Shown one piece after another: positions 7,861 through 15,642 of a stretch of DNA of 64,000 bases. Under the pieces are notes generated by a model. The model saw only the letters and a list, made by a program, of their open reading frames with translations, was not told the origin of the DNA and searched no databases. Source of the stretch: an uncultured Tissierellia bacterium (GTDB taxonomy: Bacteria; Bacillota; Clostridia; Tissierellales; Peptoniphilaceae); NCBI GenBank assembly GCA_937923265.1, contig CALAJY010000010.1, forward strand, positions 1 to 64,000. Reading direction: 5' to 3'. The position numbers were made by a program, and so were the translations under genes. The first letter of the stretch is position 1. Each line of letters begins with the position of its first letter.

Positions 7861-9234
7861 CTATTTATCTTCATTTGATAATCGGTCGGAGTGTTCCAAC
7901 ACCGTTTTTTTCAAATGGGGGTCCTGGATCTCCTCCACGCGGTCTTCCAGCTCCGCATAGATTTGATGTTTTTCTTCCCTTGTGGTCTCGTAGTCCTTTT
8001 GATTCCACTCCTCCGCCTTATCCTGAGCCGCCTTGTCGATCTCTTCCCGGAGCTCCTCATTGTCCATCGGGGAGTTCTCCAGGAGATGGCGGATGGTATT
8101 TCGATGAGACTCTTTATACTGAAGGTTCTTATCGTATTTCCGCCGAAACAAAAAGCCGAGCACCCTTCTTCGCCCCGCTTCTTGGCGAATCCTGCCCTTA
8201 TTTTTTAACCAGGCGAAAAGCAGGAGGGCAACCAGGACCAAGCCCACATACCCAATCACGGGATAGAGCTTCTCCACCAGCGTTTCAAATCCCACAAAGC
8301 TGAGGGCAAATCCCACCGCCAGCAGGACAAAGAGCGCTTTCGAAAAATTTTCCGGCTTTTTTACCGTGAGCCGGGACGCAATCGAATAATACATTCCCAC
8401 GCCGGTATTAAAGATCATTCCTAAAATGACCAGGGACATGAAGATCCCAAAGGCCGGATGGATGCGGTTTCCCAGGGCCAGCATGGGCATGGCACTGCCT
8501 GCGATGTGGTCCAGCTGTAAGAACATGCTCACCGCGGAGAGCCCCAACAAGCCTGCAACCAGGGCTCCTCCCAGCAGACCGCCCCGGCCCGCCGCTCGGG
8601 TGTTTACCTCATCTCCTCCCATGACAAAGGCCATGGAACAGCCGGTCATGAGGCACATTCCTAGGTAATTAAAGGCGGAAAGAATAAAATTTGAAATGCC
8701 GGGACTCATCTTCCGGGAAAGCTGTTCGGCCTGGGAAAAGGTCAGATCTGCCGTGAAAATGGAGAAAACGGCAACCACCAAGACCGTCACCACGAGGAAG
8801 GGCGTGATTACCCCAATCACCTTGACCACTTTGTCGGTATCCAGCATGCCGACCGCCCCAATCAAAAGGATCATTCCCAGGGAGCCGATCCAGACGGGAA
8901 TGCCAAACTGTTGATGAAGGTTCGTCCCCGCCCCCGCAATCATCACAAAGCCGATGAAAAAACAGGTAAGCAAAAAGGCCAGATCCATCGCCCGGGACAG
9001 CCAGGCACCGGCGATGGAATCCATCACATCGGAATGGGCATCCGCCAGGAAATAGCTTCCCAGACTCAGTATAATCCTTCCTGTCAAAATGAAGAGCAGG
9101 CCGGCGACAGCGACGCCCCACAGTCCCTTGCTTCCGTTGCTGACAAAATATTGAATCATCTCCTGTCCTGAGGCAAATCCCGCCCCCACGAGAACCCCGA
9201 CATAGGCGAGCGCAATTGAGAGTACTTTTTTCAA
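7861..9234 (-). CDS. YkvI-like membrane transporter with charged C-terminal tail
   Basis: This 457-aa protein opens with the YkvI-family motif GVLVGAGFASGQEMIQYF, inside a predicted ~10-helix core of the LeuT-like amino-acid transporter type spanning about residues 1-345. The substrate is unknown. Residues ~350-457 are cytoplasmic and strongly charged (many Glu/Lys, likely coiled coil). This is longer than the usual ~340-350 aa of YkvI proteins. The start codon is TTG (9232-9234) with AAGGAAGG at good spacing; no ATG gives a better start. A good promoter lies 100 bases upstream with a hairpin between it and the gene. Confidence 0.8.
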   Translation of the reverse strand: MKKVLSIALAYVGVLVGAGFASGQEMIQYFVSNGSKGLWGVAVAGLLFILTGRIILSLGSYFLADAHSDVMDSIAGAWLSRAMDLAFLLTCFFIGFVMIAGAGTNLHQQFGIPVWIGSLGMILLIGAVGMLDTDKVVKVIGVITPFLVVTVLVVAVFSIFTADLTFSQAEQLSRKMSPGISNFILSAFNYLGMCLMTGCSMAFVMGGDEVNTRAAGRGGLLGGALVAGLLGLSAVSMFLQLDHIAGSAMPMLALGNRIHPAFGIFMSLVILGMIFNTGVGMYYSIASRLTVKKPENFSKALFVLLAVGFALSFVGFETLVEKLYPVIGYVGLVLVALLLFAWLKNKGRIRQEAGRRRVLGFLFRRKYDKNLQYKESHRNTIRHLLENSPMDNEELREEIDKAAQDKAEEWNQKDYETTREEKHQIYAELEDRVEEIQDPHLKKTVLEHSDRLSNEDK

Positions 9235-9281
9235 TTCTTCCTTCCTTTCTTTTCTTCAAAAACTCTTTTTTCCATAAAACA

Positions 9282-9312
9282 AGAAGGAGGTGCCCTCCGG
9301 GACCTCCTTCTC
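9282..9312 (-). terminator. Stem-loop: terminator of exporter genes or leader hairpin of ykvI-like gene
   Basis: AGAAGGAGGT pairs with ACCTCCTTCT around a GC-rich loop. Read on the minus strand it is followed by TGTTTTA, a weak T-run. It lies downstream of the ABC exporter genes but also inside the likely leader of the ykvI-like mRNA. Confidence 0.6.
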
Positions 9313-9337
9313 TGAAATCATTGAAAGACCAATTGTA

Positions 9338-9366
9338 GTATAACCCATCGGTTATCTTATAAACAA
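9338..9366 (-). promoter_or_regulatory. Promoter for ykvI-like gene
   Basis: On the minus strand TTGTTT (9361-9366) and TATACT (9338-9343) are spaced 17 bases apart, a standard sigma-A type promoter. Confidence 0.65.
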
Positions 9367-9423
9367 ATTCCGCCTATTATAGACTCTCCCTCCGGAATTA
9401 CCCTCGCACAGGGTCGAGAAGGA

Positions 9424-11043
9424 TTACTCCTGCTTCAGCCGAAAGCGGCTGGGACTGAATCGAAGTACCGAAACATATCCCAGGAAAAGAACGACGGCAA
9501 GCACGCCAATGCTCGCAAGGGCAACCGGCATGGGTGGCAATTGGAGCAGAGGATAGATCATATAAAAGCAGAGTATATAAAGTCCGAGGCCGATGCCACT
9601 GTAGATCCAACTCTTTGAACTCCCCTCCTGATCAAAGGGCTGCAGGAGATAGTAGAGGAAGAGGTAGACCGAGCTGAACAAAAAGTACAGGGTCAGGCTC
9701 AGAGTCATGTGGGGCAGAAATTCCGGGAAGTGACCCGGATAGACAACGACACCACAGAGGAGAAAGAAGGCTTCCATCATCAAGAGAGGCAGCAACATGG
9801 CCCGAAGCAAAGAAACGTAGCGGGCCTGAAACATCGTTCGAATCACTTCTTGCTGTCGATAGAAGGGGTAGTGAAGCAGGCTCCGGTCGCAATTGAGAAA
9901 CATGGCTTTGATGATGATAGCGTTGTTATAGAGCAGGTAGCTCAACGGTAAGATTCCGGCAAAGAGGAGGGGCTTCCAGGTCGACAGTGTCTCTTCCCGA
10001 TGTCGAATGAGGAGAACGAGAATGACAATGGCCGCGATCAATAGGGCCATGCTCTTCCTCTGGATGGGCTTTGTCAACATCCGGCGATGACGGCGGAAGA
10101 AAAGCTCGTTCATGCCCGCATATCCTCTCAGCTTCGTCGTTGATTTTCCCGTTTCCAAATCACTGTCCTTGAGCCGGGTGGAAGAATTCTCCGCATTTTC
10201 CACCATTTCGTCCATTTCCAGCAGATTCTTCTTCATCTGCTCCATGACCGCCCCATAGGACTCTCTCGCCCAGAGTTTTCGAACGGCGAAACAGGCGGGG
10301 AGGAGCAGGATAAGAGCAAGGGGCAGACTCCCTTCCATCAGGGAGATCTTCGTGAAAAGAAAAACGACGGGAGTCCCCAGAATCAACAGGAGAACCGGCA
10401 ATTTTACAAGGTTCTTTGTCGCATAATTGATTCCCGTCCGATCGAAGAGATGCATCCATAAATAGGCGGCAAGACTTTCCACTTCCCAGAGCACCAAGCT
10501 CCACAATAGGGCGAAGCCCCAGGACCGGTGAAGAAAAATGGCCACGCCCACAAAAACCACGCTTCTTCCAAAAAAGGAGAGCAGCGGCTGCAGGATGACA
10601 AAGACTCTCCCCAGGTCCCGGCCGGGCAGGTGGAAGAACCGATGGGCTTCCATAAAGTCTTTTGCACTTTCTAAGAGCCGATTCCGTCCCATGGCGAAGA
10701 AGGCGTAGACCAGGAAGATACAACCGCTGGAAAAGAAAAAATCCAGAGGAACTGCCGCGGAATAACTTGGCAAAAGGCGGAGAAGCAGCGTATTCAAATT
10801 GATGCCCACCCAGGTAAGGACTCCCAGGACGAAAAAGAGGGAGAACAGCGATTTTAAAATCGCCTTGAGTGCCGTAAAGGGCCACTGAAGAAAATCAATT
10901 CCCTTCTTCCAAGCCGAAAACCGATAGAAGTCTCCCATGTGCTTTCCCAGGAGAGGAAGCCGGCGAAACAGCCAAATCGTTCCATTCACATTGGCATGGA
11001 GATACATGCGCTCCAGTAGTTGAAAAAACAAACGGCTTTTCAT
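9424..11043 (-). CDS. Large ABC-2 type exporter membrane protein
   Basis: This is a 539-aa integral membrane protein with about 12 hydrophobic segments and a basic cytoplasmic loop in the middle. It follows a Drrb/ABC-2 type ATPase gene by only 7 bases, which makes it the permease of that exporter. I do not recognise a named family beyond this arrangement; similar large permeases are found in EcsB-like and bacitracin-type exporters. The ATG at 11043 has GAGGAG upstream and is preferred over the open frame reaching 11184, which would lie inside the ATPase gene. Substrate unknown. Confidence 0.7.
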   Translation of the reverse strand: MKSRLFFQLLERMYLHANVNGTIWLFRRLPLLGKHMGDFYRFSAWKKGIDFLQWPFTALKAILKSLFSLFFVLGVLTWVGINLNTLLLRLLPSYSAAVPLDFFFSSGCIFLVYAFFAMGRNRLLESAKDFMEAHRFFHLPGRDLGRVFVILQPLLSFFGRSVVFVGVAIFLHRSWGFALLWSLVLWEVESLAAYLWMHLFDRTGINYATKNLVKLPVLLLILGTPVVFLFTKISLMEGSLPLALILLLPACFAVRKLWARESYGAVMEQMKKNLLEMDEMVENAENSSTRLKDSDLETGKSTTKLRGYAGMNELFFRRHRRMLTKPIQRKSMALLIAAIVILVLLIRHREETLSTWKPLLFAGILPLSYLLYNNAIIIKAMFLNCDRSLLHYPFYRQQEVIRTMFQARYVSLLRAMLLPLLMMEAFFLLCGVVVYPGHFPEFLPHMTLSLTLYFLFSSVYLFLYYLLQPFDQEGSSKSWIYSGIGLGLYILCFYMIYPLLQLPPMPVALASIGVLAVVLFLGYVSVLRFSPSRFRLKQE

Positions 11044-11050
11044 GCTACGC

Positions 11051-11815
11051 TCACTCCTCTCCCTTTTCCTCTGCTTTCTCCAGCTCCTCGTGTACTTCCC
11101 GAAGCTGGTCCTCCCCGATGTCATCCGAGAGAAGGCGGATAATCTTCTCTTCCAGGCCACTCTGCTGAAGAATCTTCTGGTCAAGCGGTCTCAATTTTCC
11201 CCGGGAGAGAATCACCAACTCATCACAGAGATCCTCCGCAAGCTGAAGAATATGGGTGGAGAAGAGAATGATATGATCGCCCCGAATCGAGCGAATCAGC
11301 TTCTTGATCTGAAGTTGCACCACCACATCCAGAGAAGTCAGCGGCTCATCCATCAGAATCACCTTCGGTTGTAGAATCAAAAACATGATCATCTGGAGCT
11401 TGTTTTTCATACCGGTGGAATAGCCGCTGATGAGGCGATCCCGGTCCTCCTCTTCAAAGTCCACCAATTGAAAGTAGTCGTCCAAGGACCGGTTGCCCTT
11501 GATCTCCGACCGGTTTCCTTCCATAAAGAAACGGATAAACTCATTTCCCGTTAAAAAGCTGGGAAAAGAAGGCTCTGCAATCATGAAAAAGAGGTCCTCC
11601 ATGGACAGGGGGTGCTTGCCCGTCTCATCCTCCAGATACACCGATCCGTGATCCTTGCGAAGTTCCTCCGCAATCAGGGAGAAAAGGGTGGTTTTCCCTG
11701 CCCCGTTTCGGCCCAACAGACCGTAAATTTTTCCTTGGTCGAATGCTCCCGAGAGATTGTCGATAACGTGTTTGTTCCCAAACGATTTGGAGACTTGATC
11801 GATGACGAGTTTCAT
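11051..11815 (-). CDS. ABC transporter ATP-binding protein (ABC-2 exporter type)
   Basis: This 254-aa ATPase has Walker A GRNGAGKTTL, a degenerate signature SGYSTGMKNK, typical of ABC-2 exporters rather than importers, and Walker B VILMDEPLTSLD. It powers the membrane protein encoded just downstream. A C-terminal acidic stretch (EELEKAEEKGEE) is outside the nucleotide-binding fold. The ribosome binding site is poor (AAAGGA, 14 bases from the ATG). The pair is transcribed away from the tyrS leader. Confidence 0.88.
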   Translation of the reverse strand: MKLVIDQVSKSFGNKHVIDNLSGAFDQGKIYGLLGRNGAGKTTLFSLIAEELRKDHGSVYLEDETGKHPLSMEDLFFMIAEPSFPSFLTGNEFIRFFMEGNRSEIKGNRSLDDYFQLVDFEEEDRDRLISGYSTGMKNKLQMIMFLILQPKVILMDEPLTSLDVVVQLQIKKLIRSIRGDHIILFSTHILQLAEDLCDELVILSRGKLRPLDQKILQQSGLEEKIIRLLSDDIGEDQLREVHEELEKAEEKGEE

Positions 11816-11904
11816 TGCTTTTTTCTGTTATTCCTTTCTGCTTTTACCAAACAACCATATTTCCTCCCCATTTTATCACAGCTCCCACATTCTTTCTGTT
11901 CTCC

Positions 11905-11933
11905 TTTACGAGAGTCGTGCGCTGTGCTAGCAT
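11905..11933 (+). promoter_or_regulatory. Promoter for T-box/tyrS
   Basis: TTTACG (11905-11910) and TAGCAT (11928-11933) are spaced 17 bases apart, with a TGC extension before the -10. Transcription would start near 11940, leaving a leader of about 175 bases before tyrS. Confidence 0.5.
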
Positions 11934-11940
11934 GAAAGCA

Positions 11941-12075
11941 ACGAAATAAGCAGGCAGGGAAGGTGCTTACAACACGGGAGCTTGCAGGGGTGATTTTCCT
12001 ACGAATCGAGAGGCTTTGGCAAAGAAAGGTGGTACCGCGTTACGACGCCCTTTCCCGTCAGGGTCTTTTTTATTT
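11941..12075 (+). promoter_or_regulatory. T-box riboswitch controlling tyrS
   Basis: The T-box core AAGGTGGTACCGCG lies at 12026-12039. GAAAGG (12024-12029) pairs with CCTTTC (12049-12054), and GCG with CGC, to build the antiterminator with its UGGU bulge. The competing terminator uses GA..CCCT (12044-12051) with AGGGTC (12060-12065) and then six T. Upstream, GCAGGC (11950-11955) pairs with GCTTGC (11980-11985) around a loop containing TAC (11968-11970), a possible Tyr specifier. This element senses uncharged tRNA-Tyr and lets tyrS be read when charging is low. If the promoter call is right, Stem I is much shorter than the canonical one. Confidence 0.88.
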
Positions 12076-12115
12076 CCGACGCCTTGGTGAAAGAAACCCA
12101 GAGAAAGGATTGCAC

Positions 12116-13357
12116 ATGAGAGTCGAATACGAAAAAGAATATGATAATGTCTTGGATGAATTGAAGGATCGTGGTTACTTTGACAACACCACCAATGAAG
12201 AGGAACTGAGAAAACTTCTCGCACAGGAGTCGGTTCCCTTCTATATCGGCTTCGATGCGACGGCGGATTCCCTCACCGTCGGTCACTTTATTCAGATTAT
12301 GGTCATGATGCGGATGCAGGCCTATGGCCACCGGCCCATTGCCCTCTTGGGAGGGGGCACGACCATGATCGGGGACCCTTCGGGTCGGTCAGATATGCGG
12401 ACGGTGATGACCAAGGAAAAAATCCAACACAATGCGGACTGCTTCTACCGCCAGCTCTCCCGCTTTCTCGACTTTGGAGAGGGCGGTGCCATCCTGGAAA
12501 ACAACGGAAATTGGCTGATGGATCTCAACTTCTTGGAGTTCATGCGCGGCGTCGGTGTCCATTTTAACGTGGGGGAAATGATCAAAAAAGATGCCTACAA
12601 AAACCGCTTGGCCGCAGGCGGTCTCACCTTCTTTGAATTTGCCTACATGCTCCTGCAGAGCTATGACTTTTTGGTGCTCTACCGCAAATATGGCTGTCGT
12701 CTGGAGCTTGGGGGCTCCGACCAGTGGGCCAACATCATCGGTGGCGCTGACCTGGTAAAAAAAGCCGAGAATACCGATGTGTTTGGCTTAACCTTTAAGC
12801 TCTTAACCACCGCCGATGGGGTAAAGATGGGAAAATCCATGAAGGGCGCCGTTTGGCTGGATGAGGAAAAGACCTCTCCCTACGACCTCTTCCATTACAT
12901 GCGAAATGTGGATGACCGGGATGTCCGCCGTTTCCTCCTGCAGCTCACCTTTCTGCCCAAGGCCCAGTGCCTGGAGCTGGGGGACAGGAACGGCGACATC
13001 AACAAGGGGAAGGAAGTGCTTGCCTATGAGGTCACAAAATTGGTTCATGGGGAGGAAAAGGCCAAAGAAGCTCTGGAAACCGAGCGGTTCCTCTTCTCGT
13101 CGGGCCGTCAATCGGAGAACATGCCCTCGGTAACCATCCCCGTGACGGAGGACAAAATCGGCATTCTCAACCTGCTCACTCTGGCAGGATTGACCTCCTC
13201 CAACGGAGAAGCCAGACGCCTCATCCAGCAGGGAGGAATCACCATCGATGAGGAAAAAATCACCGATCCTCGTGCGGAAATGGACCGGGAAAAATTGGTC
13301 CGGGGAATCACCATCAAGAAGGGAAAGAAAGTCTTCTTGAAAGTGATTGCAGAATAA
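12116..13357 (+). CDS. tyrS: Tyrosyl-tRNA synthetase
   Basis: This 413-aa class I synthetase charges tRNA-Tyr. It contains the substrate-pocket sequences YIGFDATADSLTVGHF (HIGH-type) and LGGSDQWANI, the KMSKS variant KMGKS, and a C-terminal S4 RNA-binding domain (LLTLAGLTSSNGEARRLIQQGG). The ATG at 12116 with AAAGGA upstream is the start. The frame is open through the leader to 11963, but that part is the T-box and is not translated. A strong terminator follows the stop at 13372. Confidence 0.97.
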   Translation: MRVEYEKEYDNVLDELKDRGYFDNTTNEEELRKLLAQESVPFYIGFDATADSLTVGHFIQIMVMMRMQAYGHRPIALLGGGTTMIGDPSGRSDMRTVMTKEKIQHNADCFYRQLSRFLDFGEGGAILENNGNWLMDLNFLEFMRGVGVHFNVGEMIKKDAYKNRLAAGGLTFFEFAYMLLQSYDFLVLYRKYGCRLELGGSDQWANIIGGADLVKKAENTDVFGLTFKLLTTADGVKMGKSMKGAVWLDEEKTSPYDLFHYMRNVDDRDVRRFLLQLTFLPKAQCLELGDRNGDINKGKEVLAYEVTKLVHGEEKAKEALETERFLFSSGRQSENMPSVTIPVTEDKIGILNLLTLAGLTSSNGEARRLIQQGGITIDEEKITDPRAEMDREKLVRGITIKKGKKVFLKVIAE

Positions 13358-13371
13358 ATTTTATAAGCTAT

Positions 13372-13406
13372 AAAAAAGGGAGCTCTCCTGAGAGCTCCCT
13401 TTTTTA
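13372..13406 (+). terminator. Terminator after tyrS
   Basis: AAAAAAGGGAGCTCTC-CTGA-GAGAGCTCCCTTTTTT-type perfect hairpin with T-run on the plus strand. Confidence 0.92.
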
Positions 13407-13650
13407 TGGCTCTTTTCCATCGCTTCAAATTCTTTTCTATTTTTTGCCGGATGGGTTTTTGTAAGCCTCATAAGGGGATTCCCAAAAGCCGATGCGGGAA
13501 TTCCGACCCTTTAACTCAAAATTAATTTGCAAGGCGGGCAGGATTGTACTACTATTTGCTTAAGGGTTAAAGGACCCCCATTTCGGGTATCTTTAATGAG
13601 GTGTTAAGGAAAACGTTTTGTGTTTTCCAGTGAAATATGAGGAGGAAGAT
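13407..13650 (+). promoter_or_regulatory. Promoter region of the dehydrogenase-flavodiiron operon
   Basis: A strong sigma-A type promoter, TTGCAA (13527-13532) and TACTAT (13550-13555) with a 17-base spacer, lies 95 bases before the coding start. Upstream are two similar near-palindromes, GGGATTCCC (13475-13483) and GGGAATTCC (13496-13504), centred 21 bases apart. These could be activator or repressor sites. The remaining ~90-base leader has no recognised riboswitch. Confidence 0.65.
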
Positions 13651-15567
13651 ATGGCGTTTAAAACTACAGAACAACATGAGGAACTCCGCAAAAAGGTTCG
13701 GGAGTTCGCCGAGAAGGAAGTAAAGCCCATTGCTTTCCGTCTTGACCAGAACGATGAATTTCCTGTGGAAATCGTCAAAAAAATGGGCCAGCTGGGTTTC
13801 ATGGGTGTCCCCTATGAAAAAGAGTACGGCGGTGCCGGTCTGGATGTCATCAGTTATGCCATTACCGTGGAGGAATTGGCCCGCGTGGATGGCGGTGTCG
13901 GCGTTATCTGCTCTGCCCACACCTCTTTAGGCAGTTGGCCGATTTACGCATTCGGTACCGAAGAGCAGAAGAAAAAATACTTAGTTCCCCTGGCAAAGGG
14001 TGAAAAAATCGGTGCTTTCGGTCTGACCGAGGAACACGCCGGATCCGATGCCAGCGGCACCGAAACCACGGCAGTTCTGAAGGGCGATTACTATGAGTTA
14101 AACGGGGGAAAGATCTTCATCACCAACGGCCAAGCCGCTGACACCTACGTCATCTTCGCCGTAACCAGCCCCGAAAAAGGAACCCACGGAATCAGTGCTT
14201 TCATCGTGGAAAAAGGCTGGGAAGGCTTCACATTCCCCAACCAGTACGACAAGATGGGAATTCGTTCCTCCGTCACCTCCGAGCTCTCCTTCAAAAACGT
14301 GAAGGTCCCCAAGGAAAACTTGTTGGGAAAAGAGGGAGAAGGATTTAAGATTGCCATGATGACCCTGGATGGCGGCCGTATCGGAATCGCCTCCCAGGCC
14401 TTAGGAATTGCACAGGGTGCCTTTGAATCGGCACTGGCCTATTCCCGTGAGCGTATCCAATTTGGGGAACCCATTGCCACAAACCAGGGAATCAGCTTCA
14501 AGCTCGCCGACATGGCAACCCAGTTGCGGGCCGCTCGTCTCATGATCTATAGCGTTGCCGAGATGAAGACCAAGCATGAGAAATACACCAAAGAAGCCGC
14601 GATGGCCAAATTATTCGCTTCCGACCTGGCAGAGCGTCTCACCAGCGAGGCTCTCCAGATTCACGGTGGAAACGGATTTATCAAGGGCATTGACGTGGAG
14701 CGCTTCTACAGAGATGCCAAAATCACGCAGATCTACGAAGGAACCAATGAGGTGATGCGGGTGGTAATCGCCAACCAGATTGTCGGTAAGATTCGCAAGA
14801 AGAAGAGTGCCGCTGCCGCTCCTCACGGCAAGCCGGGTAGCGCAACCGGTCCCCGTAAGAACATCATCTTCGAGGGAACTCCCCAGGAGCAGGTGAAACA
14901 GCTGGTGGAAGCACTCAAGAAAGACGGCTTCTCCTTTGATATCCAAGTAGACCCGTGGGCGGATGTCACCTCGGTGGAGCGTCTGGTTTCCGCCGGACAG
15001 GGAATCGGTGACAAGAAGAACATGAAGCTCATTGAGGACCTGGCCAAGGCCGTTGGCGGTGCCGTGTCTTCCTCCCGACCCGTTGCAGAAAACCTGCAGT
15101 ATGTACCCATTGAGCGCTATGTGGGTATGTCCGGGCAGAAATTCAAGGGCAACCTCTATATTGCCTGCGGCATCTCCGGTGCCGGTCAGCATCTGCGTGG
15201 AATCAAAGAGGCAACAACGATTGTTGCCATCAATAACGATGATCGGGCTCCCATTTTTGCCAATGCCGACTATGGCATCGTCGGAGATGTCAACGAGATC
15301 CTGCCCCTGCTCACCAAAGAGTTAGAGCATGGTCAAAAGCGTCATGAAGCCCCCGAATTTGTAAAGATGAAGAAAACCGTAAAGCAGGAGCCGAGAACCT
15401 CTACGGACGTTAAGGTATGCTCCGGCTGTGGTCACGAATACAATCCGGCGTTGGGCGATCCGGAAGCCGATGTTGCTCCGGGAACCCCCTTTGATCAGCT
15501 TCCGGATTCCTATCAGTGCCCGAAGTGCGGCGATCCGAAGAGCAACTTCATCGATGCAGAACAATAA
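13651..15567 (+). CDS. Acyl-CoA dehydrogenase - ETF-alpha FAD domain - rubredoxin fusion
   Basis: This 638-aa protein joins three redox modules. Residues 1-380 are a complete short-chain acyl-CoA dehydrogenase with catalytic Glu363 in IYEGTNEV and the FAD motif ITNGQAADTYVIFAV. After an Ala/Pro/Gly linker (381-405), residues ~410-560 match domain II of electron-transfer flavoprotein alpha, including the FAD-binding GISGAGQH, AINNDDRAPIF and ADYGIVGD. Residues 586-635 are a rubredoxin with CSGC (590, 593) and CPKC (623, 626). The ETF-alpha N-terminal domain and ETF-beta are absent, so it is not a bifurcating ETF. Electrons can pass substrate FAD to second FAD to iron. The start at 13651 follows GAGGAGGAAGAT. 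The next gene is a flavodiiron protein, a natural acceptor for rubredoxin. Confidence 0.93.
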   Translation: MAFKTTEQHEELRKKVREFAEKEVKPIAFRLDQNDEFPVEIVKKMGQLGFMGVPYEKEYGGAGLDVISYAITVEELARVDGGVGVICSAHTSLGSWPIYAFGTEEQKKKYLVPLAKGEKIGAFGLTEEHAGSDASGTETTAVLKGDYYELNGGKIFITNGQAADTYVIFAVTSPEKGTHGISAFIVEKGWEGFTFPNQYDKMGIRSSVTSELSFKNVKVPKENLLGKEGEGFKIAMMTLDGGRIGIASQALGIAQGAFESALAYSRERIQFGEPIATNQGISFKLADMATQLRAARLMIYSVAEMKTKHEKYTKEAAMAKLFASDLAERLTSEALQIHGGNGFIKGIDVERFYRDAKITQIYEGTNEVMRVVIANQIVGKIRKKKSAAAAPHGKPGSATGPRKNIIFEGTPQEQVKQLVEALKKDGFSFDIQVDPWADVTSVERLVSAGQGIGDKKNMKLIEDLAKAVGGAVSSSRPVAENLQYVPIERYVGMSGQKFKGNLYIACGISGAGQHLRGIKEATTIVAINNDDRAPIFANADYGIVGDVNEILPLLTKELEHGQKRHEAPEFVKMKKTVKQEPRTSTDVKVCSGCGHEYNPALGDPEADVAPGTPFDQLPDSYQCPKCGDPKSNFIDAEQ

Positions 15568-15580
15568 GGAAAGTTTTCTT

Positions 15581-15603
15581 CTCCCCCTTTGCAAAGGGGG
15601 GAG
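15581..15603 (+). other. Intergenic stem-loop between fusion gene and flavodiiron gene
   Basis: CCCCCTTT-GC-AAAGGGGG forms a strong stem but has no T-run on the plus strand, so it is more likely a stability or processing element between the two genes than a terminator. Confidence 0.5.
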
Positions 15604-15642
15604 GGGAGCAACCCTACGTGCTATATCTTAAGGAGGTAGATG

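Noticed and set aside
11963..12115. N-terminal extension of tyrS in frame through the leader
   Set aside because: The extra region is the T-box RNA structure, and the ATG at 12116 gives the normal protein.
13651..15567. Possibility that the dehydrogenase-ETF-rubredoxin gene is three genes joined by a sequencing error
   Set aside because: One continuous frame with plausible linkers, no internal ribosome binding sites at the junctions, and only the C-terminal half of ETF-alpha present, as expected for a true fusion.
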